Assembly: GCA_963793335.1 (NCBI GenBank)
Contig: CAWBZS010000001.1
Coordinates: 558,001 to 622,000 of the forward strand
Direction: 5' to 3'
Origin: Sva-07 sp963793335
GTDB taxonomy: Bacteria > Actinomycetota > Acidimicrobiia > Acidimicrobiales > Ilumatobacteraceae
Length of the DNA: 64,000 bases
Every line of letters starts with the position of its first letter. Position 1 is the stretch's first letter. A program made the translations under genes and the position numbers. A model generated the notes under the pieces. That model did no database searches. It was not told the DNA's origin and saw only the letters and a list, made by a program, of their open reading frames with translations. This document shows, one piece after another, positions 27,035 to 35,487 of the stretch.

Positions 27035-29413
27035 TCAGAGGAAGATGAGATCGACGCCCGTTCCCCGCACGAACATGTCGCCTGGTGATGCCGCTGTTCC
27101 GTCGACCGACACGGCAACGAACGTGCCCTCGGTGGTGCCGAGCAGGCTGTTCACGGTGAACCCGGCGTCGATCAGTGCGGTTTCCGCTGACGGGAAATCG
27201 AGCCCTGCGAGATCCGGCATCGGCACCAGATCTGGCCCCTTCGACAACTGGAAGGCCACGGTGCCACCTCGCTCGACGGGGGTCGTCGGCGCAGGAGACT
27301 GGCTGACGACGCGTCCTGCCTCGATGTCGTTGCTGAACACGTCGTCGCCGCGCTCACCGACCAGCTGCAGCGCGTCGAGTGCCGCTGTCACCTCATCGGC
27401 GGTCTGATTGGCGAGATCGGGCGCAGGCCGCGGCTCGGGGCCGAGCGACGGGACGAGCACGATCACCGTGTCGGGCAGGACCTGAGCGCCGGCTGTCAGC
27501 GCAGCGTCGCCTTGCACCTGCCATCTGATGACGCTTCCTTCGGCGATGTCCTCGGAGAACTCCGCAGCCTCGTCCACTGCGACCAGCCGCAGGTCGGTCA
27601 GGGTCTCCCGAGCCGTTTCGAGCGGTTCGCCGACCAGTTCGGGCAGCGTCCGGAACTCGAAACCATCGCTGAGGACGAGCACGATGGTGGCGCCCTCGTC
27701 GAGCATCTCCCCCGGCTGGGGATCGGTGCGGATCACGTGGTTGACCTCGGGAACCTCGTCGCTCCGCTCGCGCTCGGTCTCGATCGTCCATCCGTTGCCG
27801 GCGATCTCGTTCAACGCGACGGCTTCGTCGACGCCGGTGAGGTCGGGCACCTCGTACGATTTCGTGCGCAGCAGCAACCAACCTGCCCAGCTCAGCAAGC
27901 CGATGCCGACCAGCGCGACCAGTCCGAACGCCAGGTACTTGCCCCAGGGGCGCCGCGGCTCCTCCTCGTCGTAGAGCACCCCCGACGACGGCAGGGGATC
28001 GGGCACTGGGCGAGCGTCCATCGATGGCAGCTCGGTCGTGGCCGGCGGCGCGGTCACCGTCGACACCGCTCCTGGCCCGTCGGGAGCATCGACCATCACC
28101 ACCAACGGCGCAGCCGCCAACGCCGCAACGCCACGCTGGTCGTCGTCGGGTTCCGCCGCAGGAGTGGGTTCGGCGGCCGGCTCCGGCTCGACCACGGGCT
28201 CCGGGCTCGACCCGGCTCCGGCTCGACCACGGGCTCCGGCTCGACCACGGGCTCGACCCGGCTCGACGACCGGCTCCGGCTCGACGACCGGCTCCGGCTC
28301 GACCACGGGCGCCGGCTCGACCTCGGGCTCGGGCTCGACCTCGGGCTCGGGCTCGACCTCGGGCTCGACGACCGGCTCCGGGTCGACGACGGGCGCCGGG
28401 TCGGGCTCAGGCTCTGGCTCGGGTTCGACGGCCGGCTCAGGCTCCGGGTCGGGTTCGGGCTCCGGCTCGGACGCTGGTTCCGAGGCGGCGCGCTGTGCAA
28501 GCGATGTTGCGAACAAGCTTGCCGCCAACACCGGAATCGGCTCGGGGCGCGGCAGCGCTCCCGCTGCCTGCACCAGCGCAGCGCCGAATTCCGACGCCGT
28601 CCAGCGATCCTCGGGATCGGGCCGGCCGCCACGTTCGAGCACCGACGCCAACGACCCCATGTCGGCCGTCACCGGCATGAGCTTGCCAACCCTGGCAGCG
28701 AGCGTCGACACCGTGGACTCACCAGCGAACGGCACGGTGCCCGTGATCGCCTCGATCAGACACAGCGACAGCGAATAGATGTCGGTCGTTGCGTCGACGT
28801 CGGCGCCGAGCGCTTGCTCGGGCGACGCGTAGCGAGCGACATGGGTGGCGACGGTCGCCGGCTCAGTCCACGCCTCAGCACCGAGCAGCTGCGCCATCGC
28901 CATGTCGACGACGCGCAAGCGTGCGTCCTCGCCGAACACGAGCTTCGACGGGGTGATCTCGGTGTGTATCACGCCGCGCGCATGCGCCGCCTCCAGTGCC
29001 CGAGTTGCTTCGAGGCCGACCACCAGCGCCTGCGACGGTTGCAGCAGCCGCCCTCGGTCGAACAGATCACGCAGGCTGCCTCCGCCGAGGTACTCCACGA
29101 CCCAGTAGACCGTGGGCTCGCCGTCGAACTCGATCTCGCCCCACCCGAGCACGGCGACGATGTTGGGGTGCCTGAGCGCCATGGCCACTTCCGCCCGTCG
29201 CCGGAACGCCTGGCGGAACGCCGTGGTCACCGCGAGTTCCGGGCGCACGATCTTCAATGTGACCGGCCGATCCTCGGCGGTGTCGATGGCCTCGGTGATC
29301 ACCGTGTTCGCGCCGGCGGACACCACATACTCGACCCGATATCGGCCGTCGACGAGACGACCTTCAAGTCCATTCACGTCGCTTCGCGATGTGTCTGATG
29401 CGTCGTTGTCCAC
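27035..29413 (-). CDS. PASTA-domain serine/threonine protein kinase homologue, probable pseudokinase
   Basis: 792 residues. Kinase-like domain 22-285, Glu/Pro/Val repeats 312-412, one membrane helix about 492-515, four extracellular PASTA repeats 519-792 (EVPDLTGVDEAVALNEI is the first). The kinase domain keeps Lys54 (VTLKIV) and YASPEQA, but catalytic motifs are degraded: HRD is HTE (150-152), the loop Lys/Asn are Thr/Lys (ITPSK), DFG is DMA (170-172), and the glycine loop reads SAGANTV. It probably senses peptidoglycan fragments through the PASTA repeats without phosphorylating. The linker contains a frame-slipped block at 28206-28262. Confidence 0.88.
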   Translation of the reverse strand: MDNDASDTSRSDVNGLEGRLVDGRYRVEYVVSAGANTVITEAIDTAEDRPVTLKIVRPELAVTTAFRQAFRRRAEVAMALRHPNIVAVLGWGEIEFDGEPTVYWVVEYLGGGSLRDLFDRGRLLQPSQALVVGLEATRALEAAHARGVIHTEITPSKLVFGEDARLRVVDMAMAQLLGAEAWTEPATVATHVARYASPEQALGADVDATTDIYSLSLCLIEAITGTVPFAGESTVSTLAARVGKLMPVTADMGSLASVLERGGRPDPEDRWTASEFGAALVQAAGALPRPEPIPVLAASLFATSLAQRAASEPASEPEPEPDPEPEPAVEPEPEPEPDPAPVVDPEPVVEPEVEPEPEVEPEPEVEPAPVVEPEPVVEPEPVVEPGRARGRAGARGRAGAGSSPEPVVEPEPAAEPTPAAEPDDDQRGVAALAAAPLVVMVDAPDGPGAVSTVTAPPATTELPSMDARPVPDPLPSSGVLYDEEEPRRPWGKYLAFGLVALVGIGLLSWAGWLLLRTKSYEVPDLTGVDEAVALNEIAGNGWTIETERERSDEVPEVNHVIRTDPQPGEMLDEGATIVLVLSDGFEFRTLPELVGEPLETARETLTDLRLVAVDEAAEFSEDIAEGSVIRWQVQGDAALTAGAQVLPDTVIVLVPSLGPEPRPAPDLANQTADEVTAALDALQLVGERGDDVFSNDIEAGRVVSQSPAPTTPVERGGTVAFQLSKGPDLVPMPDLAGLDFPSAETALIDAGFTVNSLLGTTEGTFVAVSVDGTAASPGDMFVRGTGVDLIFL

Positions 29414-29481
29414 AGCGAGGAAACGCTACCGCCTGCGCGGCCCGCGTGGATGGCAGGCGTCTCCCCCGGCATCATGGTGGG

Positions 29482-30090
29482 GTGACCGATCAGGACGCCT
29501 TCGCCACCGAACACGATGTGCCTGCCACCAGCGCTGCCGACCCGATGCCCATCGAGTCCTCCGACGACGCAGTCGCCGGTCCTGGGATTCCGGTGGCCGC
29601 TGGCCCACGTCGTCGACTCGACCGCGGGCTCCTCGTGGCCAGTCTGGTGATCGCCTGCGGGGTGATTCTGGTCGTCTTCGGGCTGACCACGGCGCTCACG
29701 GGCAACGATGGCATCGATCGGCCCGAGGCGATCGAGTCGTTGCAACCGGTCGAGAACGCCGTGCAGGTGCTGCAGCAGGAACGTGTCGTGGTCAACCTCC
29801 AGTCGGGCTACGAAGCTCGCCTGGTGATCGACGGCATCGAGTTGCCGACCACGATCATCGGGCAGACGGACGTCGACCCTGCCAGCCAGCCGGATCCCGG
29901 CCAACAGGTCGACTTGCCGACCACGGCGGTCTTCGATCCAGGCAACGCGGTGATCTCGTTCCAGCCCGTGGAAGGCGCGTTGATCGAGTCGTGGACCGAG
30001 GGGATCCATGAAGTTCGCATCATCTTCTGGCGCATCGAAGACGGCCCTGAGCAGGCCCTCAGCTACCGCTGGGAGTTCAACGTCATCTGA
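29482..30090 (+). CDS. single-pass membrane protein of unknown function
   Basis: 202 residues from GTG 29482 (TDQDAFATEHD). An acidic cytoplasmic N-terminus to about residue 45 is followed by RRR and one membrane helix (LLVASLVIACGVILVVFGLTTAL). The outside domain of ~130 residues is beta-rich (VVVNLQSGYEARLVIDGIELPTTIIG and WTEGIHEVRIIFWRIED). No family recognised. It starts 68 bp from, and divergent to, the PASTA pseudokinase gene, and converges on ligA with 5 bp between stops. A link with the pseudokinase is possible but not shown. Confidence 0.7.
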   Translation: MTDQDAFATEHDVPATSAADPMPIESSDDAVAGPGIPVAAGPRRRLDRGLLVASLVIACGVILVVFGLTTALTGNDGIDRPEAIESLQPVENAVQVLQQERVVVNLQSGYEARLVIDGIELPTTIIGQTDVDPASQPDPGQQVDLPTTAVFDPGNAVISFQPVEGALIESWTEGIHEVRIIFWRIEDGPEQALSYRWEFNVI

Positions 30091-30095
30091 GATCG

Positions 30096-32159
30096 TCAGG
30101 TGGGTGGAAGCTCACCGGTGGCGAGCAGGTGTTCGAAGCCGCGCTCGTCGAGGATCGGCACACCGAGCGTCTCCGCCTTGGTGAGTTTGCTCGCTCCCGC
30201 CGATTCCCCGACCACCAGCGCAAAGGTCTTCTTGCTCACGCTGCCAGGGCTCTTGCCGCCCCGCATGGTGATCGCCTCCTCGGCCTCCTCGCGGTTGTAG
30301 CCCGCGAGGGTTCCGGTGACCACCACCGTCCGGCCCTCCAGCGTCTGGGGTGTTGCGGCTCGCGCTGCGGCAGCTGCTTCGCCAGCTGCAGCGTCGCCGA
30401 AGTTCACGCCCGCATCCCGTAGGCGTTCGATGTAGGCCGCGTTCGCCTCCTGGGCGAACCAGTTGGTGACCGTGGTCGCGATCACCTCGCCCACGCCATC
30501 GACCGCAGCGAGCTCCGCCGGCGACTTCGCAAGGATCTCGTCGAGCGTGTGAAATGCCTCGGTGAGCGCCAACGATGCCGCCGGTCCGAGATGTCGCACG
30601 CCGAGCGCTGTCAGCAGCTTCGGCAGCGGACGTTGTTTCGACTTCTCGATCTCGTCGACCAGATTTCGAGCGCTGGTCGCGCCAACCCGCTCGAGCTCCA
30701 TGAGCTGCTCGACCGTCAACGCGTAGAGGTCGGCAGGATCGCGAACCAACCCGGCAGCGGTCAGCTTCTCGACCATCTGTTCGCCGAGCCCCTCGATGTC
30801 CATCCCTCCGCGGGACGCGAAGTACGCGATCTTCTGGTCGCGCTGGGCGGGGCAGTCGGGAGCGACGCAGCGGGTGTCGGATTCTCCCTCGGGGCGAACC
30901 AGCGCATTGGCACACCGCGGGCAGTGCGTCGGGAACACCCAGGGCTCGCTGTGCTCCGGCCGCAGCGACAGCACGGGACCAACAACTTCGGGGATCACGT
31001 CACCGGCCTTGCGCACCACCACGGTGTCGCCGGGTCGCACGTCCTTCACCGCCACCTGGTCCTGATTGTGCAGGGTGGCCATCGCAACGGTCGAGCCGCC
31101 GACGAACACCGGCTCGAGGACGGCGAACGGCGTCGCACGACCGGTGCGCCCCACCGACACCATGATGTCTCGCAGCAACGTCGTTCGCTCCTCGGGCGGG
31201 AACTTGTACGCGATCGCCCAGCGCGGCGCCCGCGACGTGAACCCGAGGCGCTCGCGCTGCGCGACGTCGTCGACCTTGATCACGACGCCATCGATGTCGT
31301 AGTCGAGGTCGTGACGGCCCTCCTGCCAACGCAGGCAGTGGGCGGCCACGTCGTCGATCGACTCGAACGTTCGGAGATGGTCGTTGATCGCGAACCCGAG
31401 GCTGCTTGCGTAGTCGAGCATCGCCACATGACTCACGAACTCAGGAGCCCCGACCACCTCACCGAGTTGGTAGCCGAAGAACGACAGATTCCGGCTCGCC
31501 GTGATCGCCGGATCCTTCTGGCGCAGGCTGCCGGCAGCGGAATTGCGGGGGTTGACGAAGGTCTTCTCCCCCGCTGCCACGGCACGTGCGTTGAGCTGCT
31601 CGAAGCTCGACCGGCTCATGTACACCTCGCCGCGCACCTCCAACACCGAAGGAGCGCCCGCAGGCAGTTGCGCCGGAACATCCTCGATGGTGGCGACGTT
31701 GGCGGTGACGTCCTCGCCCACTCGGCCGTCGCCTCGGGTCGCCGCCTGAACGAAACGGCCCTCCTCGTAGCGCAGGCTGATCGCCAGGCCATCGAACTTC
31801 AGCTCGCAGACGAACGTGGGCACCTGACCGTCGAGGCCCTTGACCACCCGCTCGGCCCACGCCCGCAACTCGTCGGCGTCCATCGCGTTGTCGAGACTCA
31901 TCATGGGCACCCGATGCGTCACCGGCGAGAAGGCCGTGCTGATCGCTGAACCGACCTGCTGCGACGGCGAGTCATCGACGACGAGGTCAGGGTGATCCGT
32001 CTCGAGCTGGCGCAACTCGCGCACCATCGCGTCGTAGTCGGCGTCGCTGATCTCCGGATCATCGAGCGCGTGGTACCGCTCGTTGTGGTAGGCGACCTGA
32101 GCCCGAAGCTCGTCGACTCGGAGTGCCGGGTCGGAGACGTGGGCGGCGTGCGAGCTCAT
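30096..32159 (-). CDS. ligA: NAD-dependent DNA ligase
   Basis: 687 residues, full family length. Domain Ia NAD-binding N-terminus (RVDELRAQVAYHNERYHALDDPEISDADYDAMVREL), adenylation motif ELKFDGLAI with Lys121, RGEVYMSR, OB fold, Cys4 zinc finger (CPRCANALV ... CVAPDCPAQ), helix-hairpin-helix region and a C-terminal BRCT domain (TLEGRTVVVTGTLAGYNREEAEEAI). It seals DNA nicks in replication and repair and is essential. The MetE-like gene lies 25 bp upstream on the same strand, so the two may be co-transcribed. Confidence 0.97.
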   Translation of the reverse strand: MSSHAAHVSDPALRVDELRAQVAYHNERYHALDDPEISDADYDAMVRELRQLETDHPDLVVDDSPSQQVGSAISTAFSPVTHRVPMMSLDNAMDADELRAWAERVVKGLDGQVPTFVCELKFDGLAISLRYEEGRFVQAATRGDGRVGEDVTANVATIEDVPAQLPAGAPSVLEVRGEVYMSRSSFEQLNARAVAAGEKTFVNPRNSAAGSLRQKDPAITASRNLSFFGYQLGEVVGAPEFVSHVAMLDYASSLGFAINDHLRTFESIDDVAAHCLRWQEGRHDLDYDIDGVVIKVDDVAQRERLGFTSRAPRWAIAYKFPPEERTTLLRDIMVSVGRTGRATPFAVLEPVFVGGSTVAMATLHNQDQVAVKDVRPGDTVVVRKAGDVIPEVVGPVLSLRPEHSEPWVFPTHCPRCANALVRPEGESDTRCVAPDCPAQRDQKIAYFASRGGMDIEGLGEQMVEKLTAAGLVRDPADLYALTVEQLMELERVGATSARNLVDEIEKSKQRPLPKLLTALGVRHLGPAASLALTEAFHTLDEILAKSPAELAAVDGVGEVIATTVTNWFAQEANAAYIERLRDAGVNFGDAAAGEAAAAARAATPQTLEGRTVVVTGTLAGYNREEAEEAITMRGGKSPGSVSKKTFALVVGESAGASKLTKAETLGVPILDERGFEHLLATGELPPT

Positions 32160-32184
32160 CGTCGGCCGAGGCTACGGCGCTGCG

Positions 32185-33231
32185 TCAGGCACCGAGGGCG
32201 AAGCGGGTGGCCGACGACTGGTCCTGGACCCGCTTGCCCACCTCGGCGGTGAGGCGGGCGATGTGGCGAGCCACCGACGCCGAATGCTTCACCAACCCGC
32301 AGTGCGGCGTGACGATGCTCTGGCGTCGAAGCAGCACGGGGTCGCAGCCCAGCCGGACCAGGCTGCACCAGAGATCGCTGAGCGCTCGCCATTGGCGCTC
32401 GGACGACGACGGAACCGGGCCATCGGTGGGCATCACACCCCAGGCGATGATGCCGCCATCTGCCAGGAACCTGGTGAGGTAGCCGACCCAATCGACGAGC
32501 TCGGACGACACCGGAAGCGACACCACGTTGGGTCCCGACGCGAGCAGCGTGGCCACGTCGAACGGGGCACAACAGTGCACGCCGGTGAGCGTGGTGGCCG
32601 GAAGGGCTGCCATCGCACTCGAGATTCGATCGATGGCCTCGTCGGGCGGAATGGGAAAACCCGGTTGCATCAGCTCGGAGAACCACGGTTCGTCGAGGAC
32701 CACGATCTGCTCCGAGTTGGGCAGGGTCTGCGCAACGTGAGCCGAGATGTCGGTGAGCCGGCTGCGCACCGAGCGGAGCGCGAGATCGAACGCCGTCATT
32801 CGGTCGAGGCCGGCACGATGCAGTGCGACGCCGAGCGTCACGGGGCCGACGAACTGCCACTTGATCGGAGCCCCGTCGAGATGCACCCGGTCGGCCACGT
32901 CGAGAAACGCCTGCATACCGGTGAACGGGGCGCCGGCGAAGTCGGTCACGATCGGCGCGTCTGCGTCGACCTCGTCGATGTCGACCACGAGGTTGCCGTC
33001 GGCATCCGCGCTCACTCCCTGGATGTCGGAGACCGCCTGGCCGAGCATGGTCTCGCAGGGAGAACGTCGCGGCAGGCTGGGGATCGTTGCGATGTCGAAT
33101 TCGCCGATCGCGAACGCGGCTGCCGCTGCCGGGTCGACGTGCGGCAAGCTGCCGACGCCCGCTGTGGCGCCTTCGGCGAAGGAGGTTCGGGCGGCGGTCG
33201 AGACAGCAGCGCTTCCATCGACTTCGTTCAC
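32185..33231 (-). CDS. cobalamin-independent methionine synthase (MetE C-terminal-like) family protein
   Basis: 348 residues from GTG 33231, with GGGAGGT upstream. It has only the catalytic barrel of the UROD/MetE superfamily, as in archaeal short MetE-like proteins (about 350 residues, compared with about 750 for MetE). Zinc ligands are visible: VHCCAPFD (His-x-Cys) and HCGLVK near the C-terminus; VGSLPHVDPAAA is the N-terminal barrel start. Probably transfers a methyl group to a thiol; the methyl donor, and whether homocysteine is the acceptor, are unknown. Confidence 0.82.
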   Translation of the reverse strand: MNEVDGSAAVSTAARTSFAEGATAGVGSLPHVDPAAAAAFAIGEFDIATIPSLPRRSPCETMLGQAVSDIQGVSADADGNLVVDIDEVDADAPIVTDFAGAPFTGMQAFLDVADRVHLDGAPIKWQFVGPVTLGVALHRAGLDRMTAFDLALRSVRSRLTDISAHVAQTLPNSEQIVVLDEPWFSELMQPGFPIPPDEAIDRISSAMAALPATTLTGVHCCAPFDVATLLASGPNVVSLPVSSELVDWVGYLTRFLADGGIIAWGVMPTDGPVPSSSERQWRALSDLWCSLVRLGCDPVLLRRQSIVTPHCGLVKHSASVARHIARLTAEVGKRVQDQSSATRFALGA

Positions 33232-33463
33232 GACACACCTCCCATCGGTAGCTCCCCCTCGATCTCGCCGCTTCGACCGCGATCGGTCAACGACTGACGT
33301 ATCGTTCCACGCCGCCCACGACCAGACCGAATCGATTGTGGGTCCGGCGAACGTGGCAGTGGTCACTCCAAGATGAACCCATCACTGCTCTGCGCATCGC
33401 AAGCAAGTGGATCGTCGCCGGTCCAGCGGCCGCAAACACGAGATTTCGCGGCACGCTGTCACG

Positions 33464-34387
33464 ATGTCGACCGTTGCCGACGAACCCGTCGAACGCTCTG
33501 AACGCCTCATCGACGCGCTCGGCCGGTCTGCCCCATGGATCGCCCGAGTCGCATGGATCCTGGTGGCGGTCGTGGGCGGACGAGCCGTCGAGTCCGCGGT
33601 CGACGGTCGCAGCGAAGCGGTCGCATGGACCGCAGCCATCGGCGGATGGGGCCTGTGGGCCGTGGCCGCGCTCGGTCTGGCACTCGCCTCGGTGTGGTCG
33701 CTCACGATCGTACGTGTCGTCGCACCCCTCGCGCTCGTTGCCACCGCAGCTGCCGGACTGGGTGGCGCACCGTCGGTCGATCTCCTCGCGCTCGCAGCGC
33801 CGTCGGTCCTGGCGTTGGCCGGAGTGATGACCGCAGAGTTCGGACGCAACTACGTGCAAGCCTCGGCGTACGGCGACGAAGAGCGATTCCCGCTTCGCCT
33901 CCCGGTCGGCGCTGGAACGGCAGCCATCGTGTCGTGGGTGCTCTGGGCACCTGCGATCATCGCCGGGCCGCTGCTGGTCGCCGCACAGGCGTGGATCGCC
34001 GGCGCCGTCGTGTGCATCCTTGCGATCGCTGGCACTGTGCTGCTCATCCCCCGCTGGCAGCGCCTCTCCCAGCGCTGGTTCGTGTTGGTGCCCGCCGGGC
34101 TCGTCGTCCACGACCCCGTCGTGCTGGCCGACACGTTCGCACTGCCCCGTCGCCAGGTGGCCGGTATCGGCCTCGCAGGCGCCGACACGGAAGCCGCCGA
34201 CCTGACCGGCCCGGCCAGCGGCTATGCCGTCGAGGTCTCGACGACCGAGTCGGTGACCGTCGTGTTCGCGTTCACCCCCTCGGAACCGAATGGCCGAGCC
34301 ATCCACCTCCGGTCGTTCCTGATCGCACCGAGCCGGCCCGGTCGAGCGCTCCGTGCGGCGCAGGCACGCGGGCTGCCCGTGTCCTGA
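33464..34387 (+). CDS. multi-pass membrane protein of unknown function
   Basis: 307 residues from ATG 33464 (MSTVADEPVERSERLIDALGR). About six membrane helices in residues 25-210 (WIARVAWILVAVVGG, IGGWGLWAVAALGLALASVW, VVAPLALVATAAAGLGG, LLALAAPSVLALAGVM, AAIVSWVLWAPAIIAGPLLVA, GAVVCILAIAGTVLLI), then a C-terminal soluble domain of ~110 residues resembling a PH-like beta barrel (SQRWFVLVPAGLVVHDPVVLADTFALPRRQVAGIGLA). No confident family. Divergent from the MetE-like gene over 232 bp; convergent with mnmA. Confidence 0.72.
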   Translation: MSTVADEPVERSERLIDALGRSAPWIARVAWILVAVVGGRAVESAVDGRSEAVAWTAAIGGWGLWAVAALGLALASVWSLTIVRVVAPLALVATAAAGLGGAPSVDLLALAAPSVLALAGVMTAEFGRNYVQASAYGDEERFPLRLPVGAGTAAIVSWVLWAPAIIAGPLLVAAQAWIAGAVVCILAIAGTVLLIPRWQRLSQRWFVLVPAGLVVHDPVVLADTFALPRRQVAGIGLAGADTEAADLTGPASGYAVEVSTTESVTVVFAFTPSEPNGRAIHLRSFLIAPSRPGRALRAAQARGLPVS

Positions 34388-34440
34388 CCGCTCGCGTTCT
34401 GATCTCGTGTTCTGACCTGCTCCTGCGCAAGCGAAGGAGG

Positions 34441-35487
34441 TCAGCGGCAGATGCCGCCGCCGAGCACCCGGGTGTCGGAGAGGTCGTACGCGACCACGCT
34501 CTGGCCCGGGGCGATCCGGCGCTGGGGTTCGTCCCATCGCACCACGATCGAGTCGCCGCCGACGTCGGTGATCGTGCCGGGCAGCGCTCGACCATGGGCA
34601 CTGCATTGCACGAGCACGGGCCCCTCGATCGGATCGTCGACCCAGGTCATCCGATCGACGGTGATCTCGCCGCGACGGAGATCGGCGTCGCTCCCCACGG
34701 TGACGACGGCCGACTCGGCGTCGAGATCGACGACGTACCGTTTGGGACCGCCGCCCGGCAGCCCGATGCCCTTGCGCTGACCGATCGTGACCAACTCGAC
34801 CGACTCGACCTCGCCGAGACGGTTTCCCTCGGTGTCGACCACCGTGCCCGAACGAAACGGAATCCGGTCGCCGAGAAACGCGGTGCGTCCCCCCGTGGAC
34901 GTGATGAAGCAGACATCCTGGCTGTCGGGCTTGGTGGCCGTGCGGAGATCGATCGAGGCCGCGAGCTCGCGGAGCTCCGACTTCTGCATGTGCCCCACCG
35001 GGAACACCGTGCGGGCGAGCTGTGCCTGGTCGAGCATGTGGACCACGTAGCTCTGATCCTTCGCAGCGTCGTGACCGCGTTCGAGTGTGTAGCGACCATC
35101 AGCCGTCCGGCCGATGTTGACGTGATGACCGGTCGCAACGGCATCGAAGCCGAGCAGATCTGCTCGTTCGGCCAGGCGGGCGAACTTCACCGAGCGGTTG
35201 CACTCGATACACGGATTGGGCGTGACGCCCTGGGCGTGGGCATCGACATATGGCGTCACGACGTGCTCGTCGAAGTCGTCGCCGAAGTTGAACACCAGGT
35301 GATCGATACCGAGTTGCTGCGCAACACGCCGGGCGTCGTCGACGTCGGACACGGAGCAGCACCCCGTGTCGCTGTCGCCGCCCCACAGCTTCATCGTCAC
35401 GCCGACCACTTCATGGCCAGCCTGTCGGAGCAGCAGCGCAGCCACCGACGAGTCGACGCCGCCCGACATGGCGCACATCACCTTCAC
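34441..35487 (-). CDS. mnmA: tRNA 2-thiouridylase MnmA
   Basis: 348 residues from GTG 35487, overlapping the cysteine desulfurase stop (GTGA). PP-loop motif MSGGVDSSVAALLL, MKLWGGDSDTGCCSVSDVDDARRVA, catalytic cysteines in TPNPCIECNRSVKF and TKPDSQDVCFI, and the C-terminal beta barrel (RRIAPGQSVVAYD). It adenylates U34 of Lys/Glu/Gln tRNAs and installs sulfur. Translational coupling to the desulfurase fits direct sulfur relay. Confidence 0.96.
   Translation of the reverse strand: MKVMCAMSGGVDSSVAALLLRQAGHEVVGVTMKLWGGDSDTGCCSVSDVDDARRVAQQLGIDHLVFNFGDDFDEHVVTPYVDAHAQGVTPNPCIECNRSVKFARLAERADLLGFDAVATGHHVNIGRTADGRYTLERGHDAAKDQSYVVHMLDQAQLARTVFPVGHMQKSELRELAASIDLRTATKPDSQDVCFITSTGGRTAFLGDRIPFRSGTVVDTEGNRLGEVESVELVTIGQRKGIGLPGGGPKRYVVDLDAESAVVTVGSDADLRRGEITVDRMTWVDDPIEGPVLVQCSAHGRALPGTITDVGGDSIVVRWDEPQRRIAPGQSVVAYDLSDTRVLGGGICR

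Noticed and set aside
28180..28470. CRISPR or non-coding repeat
   Set aside because: The repeats are the codons of the Glu/Pro/Val linker of the pseudokinase and stay in its reading frame apart from the slipped block.
34412..34444. Hairpin between the membrane protein gene and mnmA
   Set aside because: CTGACC/GGTCAG arms require a 3-nt bulge and overlap the mnmA stop; could be a terminator but support is poor.
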